Shown piece after piece: positions 36,797-48,049 of a DNA stretch of 64,000 nt. Position 1 is the first letter of the stretch, and every line of letters begins with the position of its first letter. A program made the translations under genes and the position numbers. The notes beneath the pieces are model-generated. The model was not told where the DNA came from. It saw nothing but the letters and a program-made list of their open reading frames with translations, and made no database searches. Source of the DNA: Symbiodinium natans (taxonomy: Eukaryota > Sar > Dinophyceae > Suessiales > Symbiodiniaceae); NCBI GenBank assembly GCA_905221605.1, contig CAJNDS010000331.1, positions 1-64,000 on the forward strand. The letters run 5' to 3'.

Positions 36797-37036
36797 AGAA
36801 GAAGAAGAAGAAGAAGAAGAGGAAGAGGAAGAGGAAGAGGAAGAGGAAGAGGAAGAGGAAGAGGAAGAGGAAGAGGAAGAGGAAGAGGAAGAGGAAGAGG
36901 AAGAGGAAGAGGACGAGGAAGAGGAAGAGGAAGAGGAAGAGGAAGAGGAAGAGGAAGAGGAAGAGGAAGAGGAAGAGGAAGAGGAAGAGGAAGAGGAAGA
37001 GGAAGAGGAAGAGGAAGAGGAAGAGGAAGAGGAAGA
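36797..37036. repeat. (GAAGAG)n microsatellite
   Basis: About 38 copies of GAAGAG with one GACGAG variant. The poly-Ser, poly-Leu, Leu-Phe and Arg-Gly frames over it are artefacts. Confidence 0.97.
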
Positions 37037-37059
37037 AGAACACGGATAACACACTTCAG

Positions 37060-38430
37060 TTCGGATCTCGTGTCGTGCACTGCGCCATTTTTTTCCGTCT
37101 ACGTAATACGTATCTGCGTGCGGGTTCATGGTTCCTATGTTTTTCTTCTCTCACTTTCTCTCTGATTGAGAGCTCTTTCATGTTTTCGGCAGGTGGCGAC
37201 TCCAAGAGCCCAGGCGCAGGCCACTTGGGGGGGGGGGCCTGCGCGCTCCGATTCCGTGGCCGCTGGCGGCCGCTCTGACAGCTCACTTTCTTTTCTCCTT
37301 CTGTCATTTTTCTTATCTTCTTGTCCTTTCTTTGCTTTCTGTTCTTTTTGTTCTTTCTTTGTGGCAAGGGGCCTGTGCCGAGAGCGAGATTTGCGGGAGT
37401 CAGACCTGCAAAACACAGTGCTTGCGTGTTTTCATTGATCATTGAGTTCTCAAACACAAACCCCCCCCCCATATTCACCACATATATGTATGTGTCGCCC
37501 AGTCCAGGGTTTATCCAATCTCAGATCACGAGCTGCTCCTGTCGCGCACTTGTCAAATTGCTGAATGCCACCGATTTTTGCGCTTGCATGGCATCGAGCT
37601 AAGCTCATTAATGTGGTCTGCTGATTAGTCCGCCCCCCTCCCCCACAAGGGCATATGGGTTGCTCACTGAAGCGGTGGCTATTATGTCTGATGGAAGAGA
37701 CCATGTGGCTGGTATCCCCAACACTGGGCCCCCCTGAGAAAACTGGAATCCCAAAAAGTCTGGAACCTTAAGGGGTGATATCTTTAGTTCCCTGTCCCCC
37801 TCCCCTGTACCCTAAACCCTAACCCCCCAACCACACCCACACCACAGGCGTGGGGGTAGGAGGGAGGATGGGGGCAGGGATACCACCAAAAACTCAAGGG
37901 CAAGCTGTGAAATGTTGTAGCTCAGGCTAACTAAATTCATTGAATTGTTTGCCATTTCTACCTCAAGACACACACGAAATGGTGGATGCAGGGGGGATAA
38001 CAAACATACGTATATAGTTCATGAATGAATGAGTTTGTTTGCCAGACACACAGCTTCAACCTGGAGGTGCGAAGCCAAGCGAGCGCAGTGGTCGGGAAGC
38101 CCAGAGACGGCCAGCAGAAGCCTGAGAGAGGTAAAGCCAGTTTCTGTCAGGATGGTCAACTTTCAAAACAATGTCTAACAATGTGGTAACCCTCCCATGC
38201 CGTCATCCATCACTAGCTTTGACGAGCCTGAAGCTGTTACTGGTGTGTCAAGTATCGCTCTGGGTCCTCTGCAGCCTATGCGGCATGTTCAGAGCAATCC
38301 GGCTTTGTTAAGCCGCTTCCGTTTGTTTTGTTTTTCGCTTTTGATGCTGGAGCCTTTGGCGTGGCCTGAGACTTCCCAAACATGACAACGCAAATGGCCG
38401 GTTGATTCCCTTGGGAGGTTTGAGGCGCGT
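37060..38430. other. No gene recognised
   Basis: CT-rich sequence around 37275-37370, G and C runs, and a CCCTAAACCCTAA stretch at about 37809. No exon chain was found. Confidence 0.5.
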
Positions 38431-38436
38431 CGAAAA

Positions 38437-40676
38437 GTGAGATCTTGGAAGGGTCCTGTGTTGCGAGGTGCACCGCCCCTTCCCGAGGGCTGGATGAACG
38501 AGGAGGCCCGGAAAGTACATGGCAAGCACACAGCACTCGCAGCACGCGGCAATTTGCAGATCGATGCGGCTTGCACGCGATTCAAGCTCGACGAGACCGT
38601 GCGGAACCGCCTCGCCAATGCCATGCGCAACCGTGCAAGCACTTTCAAGGCATCTGTTCAATGCAACATGCTGCAGCCGCTCAGAATACGGGAATCGCCT
38701 TGTGCCGCCGAAGTTTTGCTCTCATGTGCTGTTATAAGTCGTAGCGGTCATTTGAGGCCTCTGGCAAGATTTTTTGGGTCAACAAAAAATGGGACGGTGG
38801 CGCCATTGAGCAAATGGCTCTCGAGAGGAAGGTCGACTCGCTCTGCGTCGATTTTTGAGCCGTGGGTCAGCACCTCTTTGCTCTATAGATACTGATGGGG
38901 GACTACCGGACTACCACCGTGCTTGCCTGTAATCCTGCCCGGACTTGCCCTTGGACTCGCGGATGCTGGCACATGCCCTTAGCAATCGCGGCGGGCCAGA
39001 GCACTCATGAGCGCTCGTTGTACTGTTGGAGTCCATCGTGCTTGCTTTGCTCTGATGGTGCCCACGTGTTTTCCTGACCATGGCCTTAAGCCACTGAAGC
39101 AAGTAACAAGCACAGCTTGGGTCTAGCAGCTGTCCGATCGTTCAACGACAGATGAAAAACCATGTGAAAAGTGTAGCCCACCAACTGGTGACCTGCTTTC
39201 CGCGTTATCCTCCGCAGATAATGCGTGCCTTCTGTAGTTGACATTGTGTGCACGTCTCGCAGCGCCCGCGGTTAGGACTGCAACCCTCACGGCACGAGGA
39301 AGGAGGTCTCGCCGTCAAGGTCGATTTGTGATTTGTGGTTGTTCACTTCCACGCCCTGGACTTGTGACGGGGCCGGCACGTGTTTGTTGTAGCTGACACC
39401 CGTCATCAGTCTCGAGTCGCCGCCTGACGAAGACACTCCTTGAGCTGCATCAAAGCTTTGTCGGCGCAACCCCATGTTCCAAGAACAGCAAAGGCCCCCG
39501 CTGCTTGTCACCTGCACGGTCCAGAGAAGTACCTGCGCTGTCCTGTCTAGCTCCACGTGGCGCGGGTCTCGAAGCAAATGATTGGTTGTGACTGCGCATT
39601 GACCCTTTCTTGAAAGGGAGTTGTGTCATTGTATAGTTGCAAACGCTTGCCCGCGCCGCCCCGGCAGCTGGGCCGGCCCGGAACAGGGTGCAGTATGTGG
39701 AGAGAGATAATGATCTTTGTGGCGCACAGCAGCAGCAGGAGGCAGGAGTGGTCCCCTCTGCAGGAGCCACCGACCCCTCACGGCATTAAGCGATCCGGCA
39801 GGGTGGGGGAGGGAGGGGGGGATTGCGCGAGTGCGGGGGAAGGATTTGCAGCATCCGGACGGCTCGGTGCATAAAGTACATTGCGTCACAGTTGATCAAA
39901 AGATGCTTGCATGGAGTTGCTTTTGAAGTGGACACTTTGCGCACCTTCGTTTATTTACGGGGCCACGTGGGAATCTTATTGCCCGTTTGAGGTAGCGATT
40001 TACCCTCGAGGTCGTCCACGCTAATCGTGCGCAAATCAAAGCCAAAGGAACTGAAGAAAATTTGGCGGCTCATATGTTGTGAGTTTTTTTGGTGCAGCTC
40101 GGTTTTCTGCGAATGCACCTCGTCATTGAAACAGGAGGACATGCGGACCTTGAACGATGTGATGCGAGCGGCCAAACATCCCAAAGGCAATGCCATTAGC
40201 TCATGCTACACTCAACATGAACTCAACCTGAAGCCCCATGGAGAAATGTGGGGGAAGGCGCAGTGCAGCTGAAACTGCGGGAGATCGAGCGCGGGACCTT
40301 CTCGGTCCGTGACCCTCAGGGGCTCATGAGCGGCTCATGAGCCTCATTCATGATCTCAGCGTTAGCGTGGGAAGCGGAACGAGAGGCACGCAGCTACTCG
40401 CCCCTGGGGCCGACTCCTGCCGAGAAGCAGGAGTTGTTGGGGGTTGCGGGCATGGTGGTCTCTTGTGGTCTCTTGTGGTCTCTTGTGGTCTGTTGTGGTC
40501 TGTTGTGGTCTGAGAGCTGGAGTTTGAGATCTTCGCGTTCGCTGTTGCACTGCATTCGCGGCACTGCAAGGTTGTGCAGATCTGTGAATTGCAGTCTGCA
40601 AGCCGGAGGACATGGAGCGAGCGGCCAAAGAGAAAGCCGAGAAGGTGGAACTTGCGGAAGAACGGAATCAGACTGT

Positions 40677-40716
<40 letters not shown>

Positions 40717-40971
40717 TCTCTCCATTCTTTCAACGAGCTTCTCTTCATGAGGTTTGATTATATGTTTCCTCTAAAGACTGTTAGGTAGTTTTCTCTTTCC
40801 CTTTACTTTAATCTGTTCCCTTTTTGAGCCCAGGAGAAGGGTGAGAAGGGCGGCGAGAAGGGCGAGAAGGGCGAGCGGAGGGAGAGCCGCGGCCGCTCCG
40901 AGCGGCGGCGCCGGAGCCGCTCGCGATCCCGAAGGCGCCCCAACAAAATTGAAAAACTGCCAAGAAACTGA
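38437..40971 (+). CDS. Protein with a conserved helical domain and an Arg/Ser-rich tail (partial)
   Basis: The first visible exon ends at 38649 with RFKLDETVRNRLANAMRNRA (then STFK) and a GC donor. After an intron of about 1.49 kb, the exon at 40135-40186 starts EDMRTLNDVMRAAKHPKG. The two halves make one helical domain of a kind I know from many dinoflagellate proteins, often RNA-related. I know no formal name for it. Further exons: a stretch ending at 40426 (LMSLIHDLS... to CRE, GC donor), 40609-40659 (DMERAAKEKAEKVELAE, GA donor) and 40834-40971 (EKGEKGGEKGEKG, then RRRRSRSRSRRR, stop TGA at 40969-40971). An 11-base tandem duplication (GGCTCATGAGC, 40321-40342) blurs the junction before LMSLIH. 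The Arg/Ser tail suggests RNA binding or splicing. The 5' end is not identified. Confidence 0.65.
39545..39700. mobile_element. Diverged SINE-like copy inside an intron
   Basis: The order GCGCATTGACCC, GTTGCAAACGCTTGC, CGCGCCGCC and GGGCCGGCCC, followed by GGAACAGG, matches 52915-53010, next to the tRNA-like head there. The tRNA-like boxes are badly eroded in this copy. It lies within the 1.49-kb intron of the helical-domain gene. Confidence 0.45.
40677..40715. repeat. (CT)n in an intron
   Basis: A TC/CT run of about 36 bases lies between the DMERAAKEK exon and the Arg/Ser-rich final exon. Confidence 0.9.
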
Positions 40972-41608
40972 ATGCCTTGGGCCTTAATTGATCTCTTTTT
41001 TTCTCTTTGTTTTTGTGTTTTTGTGTTTCTTTAGTTTCCCTCTCCATTCTCTCCTTCTCTCTGAGCCGGAGACTCTTCCCTCTCGGACTCCCTCTCGACT
41101 CCTGCTCTGAACGCCTGAACGTCTGAACGTCTGGAGGCGCGAGCGTGACTGAGATGGTCCCCTCTGCGCGAGAGAAAACAAAAAGGAGGAAACTGAGAGG
41201 CACTGAGAGGAACTGAGAGGAGCGAAGAAAGAAGAAAGCGATTGCAGCTGCAGAGAGGGAGCAAAGAGATCGGGGCACGTTTGCGGACTCATGGGTCACA
41301 TGGGTCACATGGGTCGGTCAATCTGCAAAGCTGCAAAACGCCTGAACTGCAGCACTTCTTGCTCAGGAGGCCTCTTTCTCACCCAAACTGGCGTAAGAAG
41401 CAGGCTTGGGCGGGCACGAGTTGGCATGCCGAGCAAAGCCGCGCCTGGCGCCCGGGTGCGAAGAGGGTGCTTTTACTGCGAAGCAAAGCTCGAAAAAAGA
41501 ACAGCTCGCCACGGAGAGAGGCAGAGAGAGGGAAGACAAAGAGAGAGAGATAGAGCATATTGCCCGGGTGGCACCTTCTGAGTCTCCTCTCTCTGAGGCC
41601 CCAAAGAG

Positions 41609-42101
41609 GGAGCAACCGGCTCTTCGTACGAGACGTGGTCAGCTTCTGGATGATCAGCGCCCTGGCTTTTGAAGAGAGAGAGAGAGGAGGGAGTCGGATG
41701 AGAACGAGAGATGAGAGAGAGAGAGAGATGAGAGAGAGAGTGTGAGAGAGCGAAGTCGACACGCAGTGAGCTTTCTCCACCTGCCACCCCACCCCCGGCC
41801 CGCAGCTCACCGACTCGCAATGATTCGCAGATTGTGTGAACTGCAAAACGTGCGTGTAACGTTTGGTGAGCTTTGTGAGCTTTGTGAGCTTTGTGAGCTT
41901 TGAGGTGGGGGCCTCACGGTGCTCTTCATCTGGACTCCAGCTCACCATCGCTTCGTGTGCTTCGTGTGCTTCGTGTGCTTCGTGTTAACGGCGAAGACTG
42001 CGCGTCTGTCTCTCCATGTCTCTCCTCATCGCGTCTCACATTTTCAGCGCAGGATGCTCTTCGGAGGCAACTGTTTCCGACAGCTGAACGAGGCGAACTG
42101 A
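41609..42101 (+). CDS. 3'-terminal exons of an unrecognised gene
   Basis: Exon from 41609 (after AG|GG) reads GSNRLFVRDVVSFWMISALA (then FE) and ends near 41675 at GA|GAGAG, a GA donor. The terminal exon, from 42053 (after CAG|G), reads MLFGGNCFRQLNEAN and stops at TGA, 42099-42101. The hydrophobic FVRDVVSFWMISALAF segment could be a buried or membrane helix. The codons are G/C-ending like NOG2. A second frame across the first exon (KREQPALRTRRGQLLDDQRP, stop) is less like NOG2 in codon use. No family is recognised. Confidence 0.45.
41864..41990. repeat. Two 9-bp minisatellites in an intron
   Basis: GTGAGCTTT is repeated four times (41866-41902) and TTCGTGTGC about four times (41950-41986). 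Both lie in the intron before the MLFGGNCF exon. Confidence 0.85.
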
Positions 42102-43500
42102 ACGATGGCCACTGTGGCCATTCCCGAGGTCCTCGTGCGAACATGTGTGAACTTCAGTGTGAACCTGAATTAGACAGAGTCTCAGAGTCTCTCATGCTGC
42201 GCTGACTGGGCTGACTGTGCCATGCCGGCTGCAGTGGAAACCCGCAAGGATCGGGACACCCGTATCACTCTCCCAAGAGCATCGTGACCGCCAAGCCACC
42301 AGAAAAGAGCTGCTCAAGCGATTTGTCTGAACACTCGGCATGCTCAGCAGTGCTGGCGGCGGATTTTCTCAATGAACAAGGTGTGACAAAGGTTCACATC
42401 GGGAGCATATCAGTGTTTTCTGCAGTATGCAACTGGGTGATGAAGGCAGGCACAAGAATCGCAGAAGCACTGAGAGCACCTGTTTGGGATATGGGCAAGC
42501 TCATGTGAATCACGATGGCGCTGCCCGGCCACGGTCGCCATCGCAGCCGTTTCGGGTGCACCCCACGGCTGACTCTCCAGAGTTCGCAGAGCTTCCTAAT
42601 TTGCGCGTGTTTTGTGTTTGCTGTTGGAGAGTTGGCCGAGAGTCGGCTATCGAAGTCGTCTGATGTTTGTGTTGTGACCTTGGGCTAAAGGGACCCGTGA
42701 ACTCAAGGAGAAAGTGGATGCAGAGCCTGCAGAGCATGATACATCAAAGACCAAGTCAAACAGCCACTCTGCAAATCGCGCCGAGCAAGTAGGAGTCGGA
42801 GAGCTGAAGATAGCTGCGGCGTGCAAGGTTTGGAAGGGCTTGGTCAAGAATTGAAGCCGCAATTTTGTTCAGCGGGCCAATTGTGTGCATCTCAATCCTT
42901 GGTATCGTTGACAAAGTGCACTGCGCCGCTGTTTTTCGTCGCGGCTAGCCAAACAGTCAGGTAGGAGCCCGCGTCTCTCCGAAACCAGTATCAACTGAGA
43001 CGGCGCAACAAGACAAGCAGGTGGAGCAGCAGACATCGAACGAAAGTTCGAAAAGAGAAAAGATGCCGAGATCCAGAAGAAGGAGTAAGAGCACAAGAAG
43101 GTGCAGTGAGAATTGTCAAGAACTGAAGCAAGCAATCTTCTCGATTGTGTTCCACATGCCCGAACGAACAATCTTAGAAAAGGAAGAAGGCGAAAACTGA
43201 GCACGATCAGAGAAGATCATTGAAGAGCATAAGCAGAGCAGCGCAGAGCAAAGCAGAGCAAGGCAGAGCAAAGCATGTCCAAAGATCTCTTGAAGCTGGC
43301 GCTTGTCTTGGAGGTTAGTGGCTGGCGGCCGTGCTTCCTTGCGAGGCTGGGGCGGGGGACGGGAGTGCCCCCCCCCCCCAAAAAAAAAATCGGAGATGTT
43401 CGCTCTTAAGTGTTCTCTTGGGTCGATCTTCAAACTGATCACATGAGGAGGAGCTTGTTATCTAGAATGCGTTGCAAAATGTTGCAATGGCACAATGCAA
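42102..43500. other. No gene recognised
   Basis: Short GAGCAAAGCA repeats (43235-43275) and a C run joined to an A run (43371-43389) are the only clear features. No domain was seen on either strand. Confidence 0.45.
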
Positions 43501-43519
43501 AAAAAAGAAGACCAGAGGT

Positions 43520-43632
43520 TCGCCGAGGGCCGCGCTGCCGCCGCAGCCCGCTGTGCCGGCGCCCGCTGTGCCGGCGCCGCCCGGCGCCGGCCCCGGCGCC
43601 TGCCCCGGGCCCCCTGGGCCGCGAAGCGAGCA
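43520..43632 (+). CDS. Possible Pro/Ala-rich exon
   Basis: The frame reads ALPPQPAVPAPAVPAPPGAG followed by PGACPGPPGPRSEQ and meets a possible AAAG|GC donor near 43637. Its very high GC content keeps other frames open too, so coding status is uncertain. If real, it would be a flexible linker of an unknown protein. Confidence 0.25.
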
Positions 43633-44221
43633 AAGGCGCGCCCGCGCGACACACAGAGCGGTGTTGCACGGAGACTTGCAATGGCCCAGGGCTTTCTTAT
43701 AACTCGAATGAGGATGGTGGAGACTTGACACTACACCCATCCCAGAAGACTTCAAAAAGAAGACGATGTGGCATGCACCTCTGACAGACGGTGACAACAA
43801 TAGATGACCCCGGTCTACAGCTGCAGAGTTGCGGGAACGAGCGGGGCCTTGTTGGCCGTGCCCAACGGGCCGCGCCCAATTGGACGCGCCAGGGCGCGGG
43901 CTGGTGCTGTGGTCTTTCGGTTTGTGGGACTCCAGATCCGCTTTCTTCAACTCAAAGCCACCTCGTCATTTTCGCGCCCTTGAAGCAGTCACGCCGAGAG
44001 CGTCGCTGAACTCTGAACGTAGCCCCACAGTGTGAGGTATGCTGTGGAACACACAGTTCGAATCCTAGAAGGATACTGTATAGAACGCCCCGGGGGCCCT
44101 GAACCATAGGTTCTGTTTCTCTTAAACATCTTGTTCACAGGAGCCATGGTGAAAGCCATGGTGGAAGGGTTAACAAAGGGGGCCCCGTGTAGCCGGATCG
44201 CGCAGAGCTGAGTGTGATGAG

Positions 44222-44580
44222 ATGAAACACGTGCAAGAAGAAGATGCTGATGCTGACCCAGAGAGTCTGAGAGGACTGGGCTTCGGGAGCCTCGGGAGCC
44301 TCGGGAGCCTCGGGGGCCTCGGGGGCCTCGGGGCATCCGGGAAAGCCAACGAGAAGGCGAAGGCGCATGCCGCACACCTTGGGAGCATGGGGAGTCGCGT
44401 GTATGGTACACTGTGGCTCTCTCTCGCTCTCTCTCTCCGAGGCGAGGCCTCAGAGCTGGGCTCAGAGCAGGGCCGCTGCCCTGCCGCGGCAGGAGCCCCA
44501 GAGCGGAGATCCAATGTGCTCTCTGCGAGGCTCTTCGTCCAGGGTTTCTCAGTCAAGCGCGAGACAAGAACGAGCATGGA
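44222..44580 (+). CDS. Possible exons of an unrecognised gene
   Basis: A first stretch reads KHVQEEDADADPESLRGLGF and then Gly/Leu/Ser repeats (GSLGSLGGLGG, from the 9-base unit CCTCGGGAG at 44289-44335), then GKANEKAK. A second, after AG|G at 44447, reads ASELGSEQGRCPAAAGAPER and on to RLFVQGFSVKRETRTSME before a GA run. Both have G/C-ending codons. The connection, donor sites and function are unknown. Confidence 0.3.
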
Positions 44581-44689
44581 GACAGAGAGAGAGAGAGAGA
44601 GAGACAAAAAAAAACCTAAAAAGAAGAATGAAAGTGTAGAAAGAAGAGAGAGCAGAGCTTCAACAGCTGCTCTCACACAAGCTTGAAAG

Positions 44690-46380
44690 GAGAAAAATCA
44701 AAGTTGCTCTCCTCTCTCCGCCTTGATAAAAATCGCAACTCTTCCAGTTTCATCTTGCCTTAGATCATCCGAGAACCTATTGTACGAGCTGCCACAGAAA
44801 ACGGGGGTATTCGAAGGTCCCCTTAACAACCAAAGAACAACAGAGGTTTGAGGGCAGCTTTAAACAGCTGGGGTCAGCCGCGTTCTTTTCTGCTGTGTCT
44901 GTTGCTTATGCGGCATATGCGTTCTTGGCCATGGCAAGCGTTCGGAACATGGAGCAGCCGGCGCAGCTCCTCCAGCACGTTTTGCCACCACAACAGTTCA
45001 ACACTGCCCCCGAAGTGGCTGTACACGGTTGTACATGGCTGTACAGAACCCCAGAATCCTTTGCCCCATGCCCGAATTTCACATCTGAGCAGTCATACAA
45101 CACTGGCCCGTACGCTAAAAATCCAGGAAGGGATCAAAACTGCACCTGCAGTTTTTGCAGAAGTTTGTCGTTCTCGCAAACCTGCAAGCCCCACCAACAT
45201 CGGCATACTCGGGCTTCGGCACCTGTCGAAGTGGATCCTTCATCGAGGCCTGACGAAGCTGCTGAGCTTTGACGGCACCGTTGTGAGGGTGGTGTTCTTG
45301 ACACGGAATGGACGAAGGCGCCACAGCTCGAGCGTCACATTCAGGGCGACCTTCAGTGGACCGTGGACGGCTGGTGCTTGGCACCGCTCAGCGCGACCTG
45401 CCAGAGCCGCTGGTGCACGGGCTGCCATTTTATCCCGTTGACTCCTGCCGAAGCTGGCTCAGTGCGCTAGCCCCGTAGTGTAATTTGAATTTGCTCGACC
45501 AGCTCGCCTGAGAGCACAGGGTTGTGATCCAGTCTTGAAGATTGGTATTGGGTTCGTGGTACCGATTTTTCGATTTTTCTCACGCACTGAACCTCACTTA
45601 AGCTTTATACTCACCAGTCCGCACACTGATCTTTAGCTCTCCACCAGCAACTTGCAGCCCAGCGCCGTTTTTGAAAGGGCTGGTATGTAGGCTAGGCCTT
45701 TGAAGCGTTGCTGCATCTTGTGACAAGCACGGCTTCCATGGCCCTTCAACATACACATGCCCCCAAGGCATCAACGTCTGCTGGGGCCCTGGACTCAGAT
45801 CTGGCATCTGGCAACATCTGGCAACGGACGGGAACATCAGACTCAATACATTGCTCCAGGTGGCGAAGCCGAGCGCCCGTCGAACGGCTCACGACCGAAG
45901 GACCCCGACGACCGCTGCCGCCACAGCCTTACAGCCTTTCTACGGCCTTACGCGAACTAGCCTTGGAAACTGCGATTTCGGTCCATGACACCACTCCATG
46001 ACACCTTTGTGGCGCGTTCAGTCGCAGTTGAAGCCCTCTCACCTCCGGAAAGGCATCTTAGCGGCATATGTTTGCCACATCTGAATCCGTGGTTGCAGGA
46101 ACAAAAAGGCGCAGAATCAACAACACTAGTTGCGTCGTTGCGAGCTTCAGGCTCGCAGGCATCCAACTTCACACGCTGACGTGGCAGCAGAACTCACTTC
46201 GAAGAAGTACTCGCTACTTTGACCGTGACCGCGCCATATTGAAAGCCGATGTTCTGATGATGTCAGAAAGCCGAGTCGGTGCAACGTTTGACAGGCAAAC
46301 ACAGTGGAATCAAAAGGCTCGAACAGCTGCCTTGAGCATGCTTGTCACTATGTCACTATGTAGCTCCCTCAATATTGCAC
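44690..46380. other. No gene recognised
   Basis: A 197-codon frame at 44848-45441 and a 97-codon frame at 45708-46001 show no domain and no exon logic. Nothing else is evident. Confidence 0.45.
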
Positions 46381-46508
46381 ATTTTCTTCTCTTTCTCTTT
46401 CGCTTTCTCTTGCTCTTTCTCTTTCTTTCACTCTCTGTCTGTTTCTCTCTCTCATTAGCGACTCATGAGCTCCCTCAATATTTGCCCTTTCTGTCTTTCT
46501 GAGTTTCT

Positions 46509-46509
<1 letters not shown>

Positions 46510-46575
<66 letters not shown>
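46510..46575. repeat. Poly-T run of 66
   Basis: Sixty-six consecutive T. A run this long is prone to sequencing and assembly length error. It could be a reversed poly-A tail, but no element was found next to it. Confidence 0.95.
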
Positions 46576-46589
46576 CTGTGTTTTTTTTG

Positions 46590-46966
46590 GTTTTCTGTCT
46601 TTCGGTCTTTCTGTCTTTCTGTCTTTCTGTCTTTCTGTCTTTCTGTCTTTCTGTCTTTCTGTCTTTCTGTCTTTCTGTCTTTCTGTCTTTCTGTCTTTCT
46701 GTCTTTCTGTCTTTCTGTCGTTCTGTCGTTCTGTCGTTCTGTCGTTCTGTCGTTCTTTCTTTTTTCTTTCGGTCCTGATTTCTTTCTTTCTGTCTTTCTT
46801 TCTTTCTCTCTCTTTCTGTCTCTCTCTCTCTCTCTATCGTCTCTCTCTTTCTCTCTCTTCGGTTGTTTTTTTTCTTTCTCTGTCTCTCTATCCTTCTCAA
46901 TCTCTCTCTATCTCTCTCTCTCTCTCTCTCGCTCTTTCTCTCTCTCTCTCTCTCTTTCTCTCGCTT
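46590..46966. repeat. (TTTCTGTC)n and CT-rich tract
   Basis: The 8-base unit TTTCTGTC repeats about 17 times, then changes to TTCTGTCG variants and to CT runs up to 46966. The long Phe/Ser/Leu frame across it is not a gene. Confidence 0.95.
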
Positions 46967-47417
46967 TTGGGGATTCTCTCATTGATGCGATTTTTATAGA
47001 GAGTCGTACGACGGGTTTTCAGAACGTGTCACGAAGACTACGCCAAGCCGTAAACCACATGCCGAATAGACGCCACAGAAGATGATTTCCACTTCTTGCG
47101 GTCTAGTTTGCCAAAAAAGATCTGCGACAGCAGCTCACGGTCTGTCACCTTCCTCTATCTGCCTGCAGGGTGTAGGCGGTGTAGGCTTCGGCGCGTAGCG
47201 TGGATCTACAGACCCTATGCATTATCTGAAAGAGGCCTAGCTGATGAGGCTGTCGGAAGTTTAGAGGAAAGACCAAAACCATGCCAGAATGCTGGGTTTC
47301 CACAATTACAGCTCAATTCGCCCCACAGCGGACGCTTTCGTCACGCTGTCGGACGCTTTCGCACGAACGACACTTTCGGACGTTAACACGAAGGCACGAT
47401 GCCACGTACTTCATGAG

Positions 47418-47885
47418 GCCCCGTTCGTGGATCTGGACGAGGAGCTGGCCATAGCCGTCCTGGAGCAGGCAAGGAAAGGCGCTCTCGCAGCAAGGGCATT
47501 TTGCACCGCTAAAGGAGCTTCGCCAGCAAGAGCGAGACCACGCGGAACAACAGCGCTTGCGAGCCGAGGCGAATATATGTCTTGCCATGGTATTGCACGC
47601 CACGCTGACGTTGCCTCTTCTGTAAAACTCTTGCGACATTTTGAGAGGATGAGCTGCTCGCTGTGGTGTTGGCGGTCAGCTACACGGAGGCTCGTGACCG
47701 GACGGGTAGAGAGTCGGAGTCTTCTCGTAAAGATGTATGAGACTTTTGGTTAGAGTGAAGAGATAAGCGAATTGAGTTGAAGAGAGCAAAGTGAAGGCCG
47801 AAGCCGCTGAAGCAGCGCAGAGGGAGGCGCAGAATGGCGCGCATTTTCCTTCCTTGGTGGATGCTCTGAAAGAAAAGAGAAGACA
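47418..47885 (+). CDS. Putative coiled-coil protein, internal exons
   Basis: Three phase-0 exons chain. Exon 47418-47468 reads APFVDLDEELAIAVLEQ and ends at CAG|GC. Exon 47515-47568 reads ELRQQERDHAEQQRLRAE and ends at GAG|GC. An exon from 47797 (after AAG|G) reads AEAAEAAQREAQNGAHFPSL and continues VDALKEKRRQKR to about 47885. Joined, the second and third give a charged Ala/Glu/Gln/Arg helix typical of coiled coils. The first intron would be only 46 bases. The gene ends and function are not identified. Confidence 0.45.
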
Positions 47886-48049
47886 GAAGAGAGGTTCTTT
47901 TTTGCTTTTTTGGTTCAGTTTTTCTGGGAGAAGTAGTCTTCTCATGTTGCGGGGAAGCCAGGTCTCTGTTTTCACATGTTACGGTGGCCTTCGTAGTGAG
48001 ACACGATCGGCCCCGGGGTCGTCAGTGCGTCTCACAAAACGCGAGTGCT

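Noticed and set aside
35819-37129. 436-codon minus frame with poly-Ser and Leu-Ser repeats
   Set aside because: It is the complement of GAAGAG, GA and AGAGACAG microsatellites plus the antisense of the LINE relic.
44020-44065. Possible tRNA (GTTCGAATCC near 44052)
   Set aside because: A possible A box lies only about 30 bases upstream, too close for a tRNA, and no stems form.
46510-46575. Poly-T as a reversed retrotransposon poly-A tail
   Set aside because: No element body or target-site duplication found on either side. It is more simply part of the CT-rich microsatellite tract.
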